From: Dehalococcoidia bacterium
GTDB taxonomy: Bacteria > Chloroflexota > Dehalococcoidia > UBA2979
NCBI GenBank assembly: GCA_030745285.1
Contig: JASLOV010000199.1
Location: forward strand, 1 to 5,206
Reading direction: 5' to 3'
Length of the DNA: 5,206 nucleotides
Shown: positions 1 to 5,131 of the stretch, piece by piece
Layout of the letters: every line of letters begins with the position of its first letter
Position numbering within the stretch: the first letter of the stretch is position 1
Made by a program: the position numbers and the translations under genes
Notes under the pieces: model-generated
Told to the model about the DNA's origin: nothing
The model's database searches: none
Seen by the model: the letters and a program-made list of their open reading frames with translations, nothing else

Positions 1-8
1 CATAGGGC

Positions 9-14
9 AGGTGA
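9..14 (+). promoter_or_regulatory. Ribosome binding site of the ABC permease, overlapping a possible upstream stop
   Basis: The hexamer AGGTGA ends four bases before the ATG at 19 and is an acceptable Shine-Dalgarno sequence. In the third frame, TAG at 3-5 and TGA at 12-14 could end an upstream gene. That would fit the usual tight DppB-DppC arrangement, but none of that gene's coding sequence is in the window, so this is inference. Confidence 0.5.
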
Positions 15-18
15 CGAC

Positions 19-930
19 ATGACGGTCGACGCACAGACACTTGCCCAGCAGGGACTGGCGCCGGAACGGCCGCTTGCCGAACGCACCTGGAAGGAGGTCC
101 GGAACTTCGTCCGCGACTATCCGCTGGGGACCGTCGGCGCGGTGATCACGATCATCCTGCTGGCAATGGCGGTCGCGCCCCAGTTGTTCACGACCCACGA
201 TCCAGACATTCAAGTGTTGCGCGACCGCTACGCCGGCATCTCGTGGAGCCACTGGTTTGGCCAGGACCAACTCGGCCGTGACCAGTACTCCCGCATCATT
301 TACGGCGCCCGGACCTCAATCATCATCGGCTTCGGCGTGATCACAGTGACGAGCAGCATGGGCCTGACGATGGGCATCGTCTCCGGCTACTTCGGCGGCT
401 GGTTCGATACCGTCTGGCAGCGCATCGTCGACGTCGCCATCGCCCTGCCGGGGCTGCCGTTCACGATCCTGCTCGTGACGGCGCTCACCCAGATACGGAT
501 GGAACTGCGGCTGGTGCTCGGCGTCTCCGTGCTGATCTCCTTCAGCACCTCGCGGATCATCCGCAGCCAGGTGCTCTCGCTAAAGGAGCAACCCTATGTG
601 GAGGCGGCGCAGGCGGTCGGCGCCTCAAATGCCCGTGTGATGTTCCGGCACATTCTGCCCAACGTCATCCCGTTGATCCTGATCTCCGCCTCGACGCTCG
701 TCGGCATCGCCATCTTGCTTGAGGCGGGGCTCTCCTTCCTCGGCTACGGAGTGCAGCCGCCGACGGCGAGCTGGGGCCGGGCGCTGAGCGACGCACGGGA
801 GTTCATGACCCGGGCGCCGCACCTCGCCGTCTTCCCCGGGCTTGCGATCTTCGTGGCCGTCTACGGCTTCAACATGGTCGGCGACGCTATCCGCGACAAG
901 GTCGACCCGCGCCTGCGAGGCACGAACTAG
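19..930 (+). CDS. ABC transporter permease, DppC/OppC family (peptide/nickel-type importer)
   Basis: This is a 303-residue inner-membrane permease of a binding-protein-dependent importer of the dipeptide/oligopeptide/nickel class. It pairs with a DppB-type permease and ATPase subunits that are not in this window. Its length is normal for the family. It has a cytoplasmic amino terminus of about 35 residues, a first membrane helix at about 36-58, a periplasmic loop with the family motif HWFGQDQLGRDQYSRIIYGAR near 78-98, and further helices at about 99-124, 140-180, 215-237 and 268-288. The EAA loop that docks on the ATPase is at about 195-214 (EAA, then a conserved G, ending ILP). Near the end come the family-typical segments EAGLSFLGYGVQPP and a DPRLRG carboxy terminus. 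The ATG at 19 has a Shine-Dalgarno just upstream. The terminator right after it suggests it is the last gene of its operon. The substrate cannot be told: family members carry peptides, nickel, sugars or opines. Confidence 0.95.
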   Translation: MTVDAQTLAQQGLAPERPLAERTWKEVRNFVRDYPLGTVGAVITIILLAMAVAPQLFTTHDPDIQVLRDRYAGISWSHWFGQDQLGRDQYSRIIYGARTSIIIGFGVITVTSSMGLTMGIVSGYFGGWFDTVWQRIVDVAIALPGLPFTILLVTALTQIRMELRLVLGVSVLISFSTSRIIRSQVLSLKEQPYVEAAQAVGASNARVMFRHILPNVIPLILISASTLVGIAILLEAGLSFLGYGVQPPTASWGRALSDAREFMTRAPHLAVFPGLAIFVAVYGFNMVGDAIRDKVDPRLRGTN

Positions 931-960
931 CAGCGACGCGAGCTGACGCGACAGAGACGG

Positions 961-980
961 CGCCCCGGACCTCCGGGGCG
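961..980 (+). terminator. Hairpin terminator after the ABC permease
   Basis: CGCCCCGGA at 961-969 pairs perfectly with TCCGGGGCG at 972-980. In practice this gives an eight-base-pair GC stem with an ACCT loop. It starts 30 bases after the permease stop and is followed by TCGTTGCGTC, which is only modestly T-rich. Position and stem strength suit a rho-independent-like terminator in a GC-rich genome. Confidence 0.75.
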
Positions 981-1078
981 TCGTTGCGTCTGCGGACTGG
1001 CGCTGACGAGGATGCGTCCGGTGAGGATGCGGCTGATTCCTTCTGCTCACAGTGGAAGCACCGGCACAGAACTAGCCG

Positions 1079-1129
1079 CGCCCGGGACCGCACACTCGAT
1101 CCCGGGCGGGCGCGCAAGCCACCGCCCGC
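1079..1129 (+). repeat. Two overlapping inverted repeats in the leader before the gene at 1145
   Basis: CGCCCGGGA at 1079-1087 is the exact reverse complement of TCCCGGGCG at 1100-1108 (nine pairs, 12-base loop). GCGGGCG at 1106-1112 is the exact reverse complement of CGCCCGC at 1123-1129 (seven pairs, 10-base loop). The two stems share 1106-1108, so they cannot both form fully in one RNA. The second ends two bases before the ribosome binding site. They could be an operator, a leader structure affecting translation, or chance in very GC-rich DNA. The rest of 931-1144 shows short direct repeats but no gene and no convincing promoter. Confidence 0.4.
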
Positions 1130-1131
1130 GC

Positions 1132-1139
1132 GAGAGGAG
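1132..1139 (+). promoter_or_regulatory. Ribosome binding site for the GTG start at 1145
   Basis: GAGAGGAG lies five bases before GTG at 1145. This strong Shine-Dalgarno match decides the start of the membrane protein frame and is good evidence that translation really begins there. No other start in that frame comes before the membrane segment. Confidence 0.7.
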
Positions 1140-1144
1140 CGGCC

Positions 1145-1522
1145 GTGTCGAAACGGAGCACCGCCACCCCCATCACAATCGCCGCCGGCGTCATCTCCGC
1201 CGGCGTCATCGTCATCGCGGCCGTCGCCCTCGTGCTCACGAGTCAGGACGGTGAGGACTTCGCGCCGGTCGTCGGCGTGTGGCCCGCCGCCGTCGAACGC
1301 GGATTCGTCGAACACTCCGTGCAGTCCGGCTTCCTCGATCGCTTCACCGCGCAATGCGTCCTGGAGTCGCTACAGCAGGAATTCTCGCTCGAACAGTTCC
1401 GGCGAGGGCTCGATGACGCAGCCGCCACAGCGGGCTTCGGAGACGCCTACGTTCGCGCCCTTAAGCGGTGCAGTCTGATCCGGTCGAGGGAGCCCGGCCC
1501 GCAATGGTGTAGGCTGCCGCGC
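1145..1522 (+). CDS. Small membrane-anchored protein of unknown function, fused in frame to the following P450 or lacking its stop
   Basis: This stretch encodes 126 residues from a GTG start with a strong Shine-Dalgarno. Residues 1-8 are short and basic (MSKR), about 9-32 form one hydrophobic helix rich in A, V, I and G, and an acidic TSQDGEDF follows, so the positive-inside rule places the rest outside the membrane. Residues about 64-109 form a small helical domain with C71 and C109 (RFTAQCVLESLQQEFSLEQF, later RALKRC). This spacing resembles small extracytoplasmic domains common in actinobacteria, where the cysteines may form a disulfide; that comparison is from memory. Residues 110-126 look like translated spacer. 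The frame has no stop and continues into the P450 to 2764, giving 539 residues in all. An out-of-frame TGA at 1476-1478 lies just after C109, so a single indel could explain the lost end. I favour two genes over one, because a fused P450 would be exported. No function is recognised. Confidence 0.5.
1510..1515 (+). promoter_or_regulatory. Candidate -10 box for a leaderless P450 transcript
   Basis: TAGGCT fits the TANNNT pattern and is preceded by TGG, as in an extended -10. Exactly seven bases separate it from the ATG at 1523, which would place the transcript start at or next to the A of the start codon. No Shine-Dalgarno precedes this ATG, which also fits a leaderless start. No convincing -35 is visible. 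Confidence 0.45.
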
Positions 1523-2764
1523 ATGGCCTTCTTCAACCCCACCCGCCCATCATTCCTCGAGAATCCGCACCCTGCGCTGGCGCGTCTCCGAGCGGAAGAG
1601 CCCGTCTACTACGACAATGCCTTCGAGGCATGGGTCGTCACCAGCTACGACGACTGCGTCGCCGTGCTCCGTGACGCCGAGACGTACTCGTCGGTGCGGG
1701 CCGTGGCAAGCCGGGCTGACGCGGAGGCCGTGGAGGAATGGCACGAGGCCGTGTGGAGCGGCCATCCAACGCTGATCGACACGGACCCGCCGCTGCACAC
1801 TCAGCTCCGTCGGTACGTCAACAAGGCGTACACGCCGGCAACCGTCGAACGCCTGCGCGGGTACATCGACGAGGCGGTCAGCACGCTGCTGGCGTCCGTC
1901 CCCGACGGGGAGCCGTTCGATGTGATGACGACGCTGGCGAAGCCGCTGCCGCTGATCGTGAAGATGGAGGACTTCGAGATGCCGGCGGAGCGACGCGACG
2001 AGTTCACCGCACTCGCCGTCACGCTGATGGGCGCGATGGACGTGACCGACAGTACCGAGGACAGTCTCAAGGGCGCTCACGAGGCCCGCCAGCGCCTCTT
2101 CGACTACTTCCGTGACGAAGCCGCCGCTGCCGAAGCCCAAGCGGCAGAAGCCGCGCCCACTGCGCCCAAGCAGGAGGCCTCCCAGCCGGACGCCACCCCC
2201 CGCCAGGACGGAGGCGATGGACTCCCCGATCCGGCGCCGGAGGTGCTGTTCTCCGCGATGGTAGACCTCATCATCGGTGGCAACGACGACCTCACCTACG
2301 GCATCGGAAACACCATCCTCGAGCTGCTGCGTCATCCGAAGCAGCTCGAAGCTCTGCGCCGAGAACCCGAGCGGCTACCGAAGGCACTCGAGGAGTTGCT
2401 GCGATACGACGGCCCGTCGCACGGCCTGATCCGCTACGCCTCCACGTACGCGACGCTCGGGGGCCGCGAGATCGCCGCGGGCGACGCCATCTTCGTCCTG
2501 AGCGGCGCGGCCAACCGCGACCCCAGCCGTTTCGAGGAGCCCGACCGTCTTGCGCTCGACCGCGACGACACCCGGCACCTCGGCTTTGGACGGGGGCCGC
2601 ACTACTGTCTCGGCGCGCCGCTCGCGCGGATGGAGATGGCAGCCTCGATCGCCGGCCTGTTGTCTCGCTTCAGCACGATCAAGCTGATCGAGGAAGAGAC
2701 GACCTACACCGGCAACTTCGTACTGCGAGGTCCGGAACGGCTGACCATCGTCGGCAGCCGCTAA
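1523..2764 (+). CDS. Cytochrome P450, bacterial class I type (heme-thiolate monooxygenase)
   Basis: From ATG 1523 this is a 413-residue soluble P450 of normal length; from GTG 1145 the same frame gives 539 residues with a membrane segment. I chose 1523 because its MAFFNP start matches the MPFFNP start of the neighbouring P450. P450s use two electrons and O2 to oxidise a substrate, usually by hydroxylation; the substrate here is unknown. Visible landmarks are the C-helix DPPLHTQLRR (88-97), the I-helix GGNDDLT (252-258), the ExxR pair E291 and R294, and the heme loop FGRGPHYCLG (355-364) with the axial ligand C362. The I-helix keeps an acid (D255) but has D256 where most P450s have threonine. 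Residues about 199-239 are an A/E/P/Q/D-rich low-complexity stretch replacing the usual segment between the G and I helices, including the common DLL motif. No redox partner gene is nearby. Confidence 0.9.
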   Translation: MAFFNPTRPSFLENPHPALARLRAEEPVYYDNAFEAWVVTSYDDCVAVLRDAETYSSVRAVASRADAEAVEEWHEAVWSGHPTLIDTDPPLHTQLRRYVNKAYTPATVERLRGYIDEAVSTLLASVPDGEPFDVMTTLAKPLPLIVKMEDFEMPAERRDEFTALAVTLMGAMDVTDSTEDSLKGAHEARQRLFDYFRDEAAAAEAQAAEAAPTAPKQEASQPDATPRQDGGDGLPDPAPEVLFSAMVDLIIGGNDDLTYGIGNTILELLRHPKQLEALRREPERLPKALEELLRYDGPSHGLIRYASTYATLGGREIAAGDAIFVLSGAANRDPSRFEEPDRLALDRDDTRHLGFGRGPHYCLGAPLARMEMAASIAGLLSRFSTIKLIEEETTYTGNFVLRGPERLTIVGSR

Positions 2765-2785
2765 CGGTCTCTCGCTGAGCGTCGA

Positions 2786-3985
2786 CTACGCCGGCCCCGC
2801 GATCGAGAGTCGCTTCGGCCCTCGGAAGGACAGCGTGCCGCCGCGGACGAGTCCGCCGCCGCCGAACCGCAGCTCATCGAAGCGTTCGAGCACCCCTTTG
2901 ATTGCCGCGTTCGCCTGTTCACGCAGCAGCGGCATGCCCATGCAGTAGTGCGGCCCCCGACCGAAGCTGAGGTGACGATGCGGGTTCTCGCGCCGCACAT
3001 CGAAGCGGTCGGGTGACGGGAACTGCGCCGGGTCGCGGTTCGCCGCGCCCACCAGCAAGAAGATTGCGTCGCCGGTTGCCACGTCCTTGCCGCCGAGGGT
3101 GGTGTCGGCGGTGGCGAAGCGCATGATGATCTGGTTGGGGCTGTCGAAGCGCAGCATTTCGTCGACCGCACCCGGGAGCAGTTCCGGGTGCGACCGCAGC
3201 TCCTCGGCCTGGTCCTTGTGCGCGATCAGCGCCAGCACGCCGTTACCCAGCATGAAGGCCGTCGAATTGTTCCCGCCCATGGCGACGTCCAGCGCGGTTT
3301 TGATCCGCTCCGCGGGCGTCAACGCCTCGGCCTGGGGGAGCGCGGCAAGCAGGCCTTCTGGGTGCAGCGAGCCCGGATCGTTCAGCGCGTCGGTGAAGTA
3401 CTCCGTCAGTTCCTCCTGGCCGGCCTGGGCGGCCGCCAGCATCTCCGGGTCTCGCTCCGTGTCCACACGCCCTCGCTGGATCGCGGTGGCCCACTCGGTC
3501 AGCCGCCCGCGGTCCTCCGCCGGCACCCGCATCATCTCCATCACCACCGCGACCGGCAGCGGCTCGGTCAGCCCCGCCATCAGCTCGAACGGCTGCCCGC
3601 GCTCAGCGCGGTCGAGCAGTTCCCCGACGGTGCGCTCGATGAACGGCCGCAGTCCGGCCACCGCGCGAGGCGTGAAGGCGCGGTTGAGGCTCTGCCGCAC
3701 CCGCGTGTGCTCCGGTGGGTCCATGCGCACCAGTGCCCGCGCCTCGCCGGTGGACACCTGGTCGCTCTGCTTCTGGAGCTGTGTGGCAACCTCGCCCTCG
3801 CTGTCGAGCGGGCTCGAGGAGAACCGCTGATGATCGCGCAGCACGTCCGCGCAGTCGTCGTGCGTGGTGACGATCCACGCCTGGAATTCCGGGCTGCGAA
3901 ACACCGATGCCTCGTCCCGCAGCCGGTGGAGCGACGGGTACGGATCGGAAATGTAAGAGCGGCGGTAAGGATTAAAGAACGGCAT
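2786..3985 (-). CDS. Cytochrome P450, bacterial class I type, paralogue of the neighbouring P450
   Basis: This is a 399-residue soluble heme-thiolate monooxygenase, a typical length for bacterial P450s. The C-helix motif DPPEHTRVR is at 89-97, the I-helix GGNNST at 237-242, the ExxR pair is E276 and R279, and the heme loop FGRGPHYCMG at 341-350 contains the axial cysteine C348. The I-helix has N240 and S241 where most family members carry an acid and a threonine, so proton delivery to bound oxygen may be altered or depend on the substrate; serine at this place is known in some active P450s. It shares the MxFFNP start, the FGRGPHYC heme loop, the AANRDP segment and a similar carboxy terminus with the P450 at 1523-2764, toward which it converges. 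No Shine-Dalgarno precedes the ATG at 3985, while a -10-like box lies nine bases upstream. The substrate is unknown; both catabolic and biosynthetic roles are possible. Confidence 0.95.
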   Translation of the reverse strand: MPFFNPYRRSYISDPYPSLHRLRDEASVFRSPEFQAWIVTTHDDCADVLRDHQRFSSSPLDSEGEVATQLQKQSDQVSTGEARALVRMDPPEHTRVRQSLNRAFTPRAVAGLRPFIERTVGELLDRAERGQPFELMAGLTEPLPVAVVMEMMRVPAEDRGRLTEWATAIQRGRVDTERDPEMLAAAQAGQEELTEYFTDALNDPGSLHPEGLLAALPQAEALTPAERIKTALDVAMGGNNSTAFMLGNGVLALIAHKDQAEELRSHPELLPGAVDEMLRFDSPNQIIMRFATADTTLGGKDVATGDAIFLLVGAANRDPAQFPSPDRFDVRRENPHRHLSFGRGPHYCMGMPLLREQANAAIKGVLERFDELRFGGGGLVRGGTLSFRGPKRLSIAGPA

Positions 3986-5010
3986 CCAGCGGTGAATCTA
4001 GCATGTCCAAGCCCCCGCCGGGGCTCTGTTCGCCCACGCAACGCCTGGGGCGTAAATGTCCGCTGGCGCACGCGCCACACGGTGACGTCATCCGTACCGG
4101 TCGCACGGACAGCGACGTAGAAGGGCTCGGCGTCGATCGGGAGGCCGAATGCCAGCTCGCCACTGGCCTCCTCGCCGGGTGCAAGCCTGTCTACCGGGGG
4201 GCCGCTCGTGTAGGCGAGCGAGGTGACGTGATAGGCGTAGCCGTATCCGTCCAACGCGTAGACCTGCTGGCCGCTGGACCAGCGGAACGCCTCGTCGCCG
4301 TCGTTGCGCAACGTGACGTTCACGGCCACGAAGCTGCGACCCTCCAGCGGCCCAGCGTCGCCCGGCTCGGCCGCCTTCGCGTCATCGACGGTGATCACCG
4401 TCTGTCCGACCCTCACGCTCTCCCCTGCCCGGTGCAGGCGAGGCGGCTCGGGAATCGCCGGCACCGCCGCCAGCACCCCCGCCGCCTCGACCGGAAGCGT
4501 CCAGCTCGCGACCTGCGTCGGGAAGAACTGGGTGAAGGTCAGCTCATGCGGACCGCTATCGAGCAGCACCTCGAACGCGACCTCCGCTCGCAGCTCCCCA
4601 CCGGGCGGGACGGTGACGTTCACCGTCCCGCGCTCGTACGCCCCCACGGTGACCCGGTGCGAGACGCCGTTGGCCGAACGCAGCTTGAACTGCAGGTTGC
4701 GCGAGATCGCGACGCTCTCCGAACCGACGTTCGCGATACGCGCGGTTACGACCAGGAAGGCCATCCCCTCGCGCGGGTCGCGCAAGAGGCCGGTCGAGTC
4801 GAGCCGGTAGCCCTCGATCACGACACTCAGGCCGACCGTCTGCGCCACGTCGCCCAGCGGCAGCGGCCCGATCGGCGCAAAGGCGGCGGGCGTTGCCGTT
4901 TCGGCCGGGAGCGGCGCGACGGCGGCGGGTACCGTGGCCGCCCCGCCCCCCGAGCAGACCATGGCCGACGCGGCGACGGCCAGCGCGAGTGCGAACAACC
5001 GACGGCCCAC
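3580..5010 (-). CDS. Secreted or lipid-anchored protein with two tandem DUF4352-like domains; 3' end probably disrupted
   Basis: The GTG at 5010 is chosen because GGGGAG lies six bases upstream and it opens directly on a signal peptide: VGRRLF, then a hydrophobic stretch to about residue 18, then C19-SGGG. This looks like a lipoprotein, although AMVC is a poor lipobox. An Ala/Pro linker follows (about 20-55), then two related beta-rich domains at about 56-175 and 195-313. Each has the pattern of DUF4352/telokin-like Ig folds: a FLVVTARIANVGSE or FVAVNVTLRNDGDE strand, a PPGGE or APGEE turn, and a final strand. The second ends near VTVWRV. Such domains sit on the outer face of Gram-positive and Chloroflexota cells, usually with unknown roles. 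After about 4069 the frame continues without a stop to 3580, overlapping the P450 by 406 bases in another frame with an arginine- and serine-rich sequence. The credible protein is about 315 residues; the tail is probably not real. Stops in the other two frames lie at 3998-4000 and 3972-3974, so an indel near the end could explain this. Confidence 0.75.
   Translation of the reverse strand: MGRRLFALALAVAASAMVCSGGGAATVPAAVAPLPAETATPAAFAPIGPLPLGDVAQTVGLSVVIEGYRLDSTGLLRDPREGMAFLVVTARIANVGSESVAISRNLQFKLRSANGVSHRVTVGAYERGTVNVTVPPGGELRAEVAFEVLLDSGPHELTFTQFFPTQVASWTLPVEAAGVLAAVPAIPEPPRLHRAGESVRVGQTVITVDDAKAAEPGDAGPLEGRSFVAVNVTLRNDGDEAFRWSSGQQVYALDGYGYAYHVTSLAYTSGPPVDRLAPGEEASGELAFGLPIDAEPFYVAVRATGTDDVTVWRVRQRTFTPQALRGRTEPRRGLGHARFTAGCRSLILTAALTFPIRTRRSTGCGTRHRCFAARNSRRGSSPRTTTARTCCAIISGSPRARSTARARLPHSSRSRATRCPPARRGHWCAWTHRSTRGCGRASTAPSRLARWPDCGRSSSAPSGNCSTALSAGSRSS
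3995..4000 (-). promoter_or_regulatory. Candidate -10 box for the minus-strand P450
   Basis: Read on the minus strand, TGCTAGATT contains an extended -10 (TGn followed by TAGATT). The box ends nine bases before the ATG at 3985, predicting a transcript with a leader of only a few bases or none. No -35 consensus is seen; the inverted repeat at 4010-4025 occupies that zone. Confidence 0.4.
4010..4025. repeat. Perfect inverted repeat before the minus-strand P450
   Basis: AGCCCC at 4010-4015 and GGGGCT at 4020-4025 form a perfect six-base-pair palindrome with a four-base spacer. Seen from the P450 at 3985 it covers roughly -22 to -37 relative to the predicted transcript start, a normal place for a repressor or activator site. 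Seen from the upstream minus-strand gene it could be a short terminator hairpin, but no T tract follows it. Confidence 0.4.
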
Positions 5011-5016
5011 GCAAAT

Positions 5017-5022
5017 CTCCCC
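5017..5022 (-). promoter_or_regulatory. Ribosome binding site for the GTG start at 5010
   Basis: On the minus strand GGGGAG lies six bases before GTG 5010, immediately ahead of a signal peptide. This rules out the upstream in-frame ATG codons near 5133-5139, which would put 41-43 unrelated residues before the signal peptide. Confidence 0.7.
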
Positions 5023-5118
5023 GGATGCTCCTCCAGTGTCGACGCCGCACGCGGACGTCACCGTGAGCGCCGGCACAGAGCTCGCTCGCCACTCTCTTCC
5101 GCTGATCCCAATCTCCGG

Positions 5119-5124
5119 TATCCT
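5119..5124 (+). promoter_or_regulatory. Candidate -10 box for a leaderless gene starting at 5132
   Basis: TATCCT fits TANNNT and is followed by exactly seven bases before ATG 5132, the same spacing as the box at 1510-1515. No Shine-Dalgarno is present. The 121 bases between the divergent starts at 5010 and 5132 must hold promoters for both directions, but I see no clear -10 for the minus-strand gene. Confidence 0.45.
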
Positions 5125-5131
5125 CGGTCGC

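Noticed and set aside
1008..1031. Direct repeat GAGGATGCG (1008-1016 and 1023-1031), with GACGCGA at 935-941 and 945-951
   Set aside because: The repeats are short and isolated, with no gene, promoter element or further copies attached. They are not enough for an operator or mobile-element call.
1061..1076. CCGGCACAGAACTAGC, matched 14 of 16 by 5070-5085, both before plus-strand starts
   Set aside because: A few matches of this quality are expected by chance between positions in a 5-kb window, and the distances to the starts differ (69 and 47 bases).
1550..2335. A 261-codon minus-strand open frame opposite the first P450
   Set aside because: It lies wholly inside a clearly coding P450 and has low-complexity G/R/V composition, as expected of an antisense shadow.
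2765..2785. Possible bidirectional terminator between the convergent P450s
   Set aside because: Only a weak three- to four-base pairing (CGCT/AGCG) is present and no T tract is seen on either strand.
3188..4120. A 310-codon plus-strand open frame opposite the second P450
   Set aside because: The minus strand has all P450 landmarks in one frame. The plus-strand translation is R/H/Q-rich and shows no motifs.
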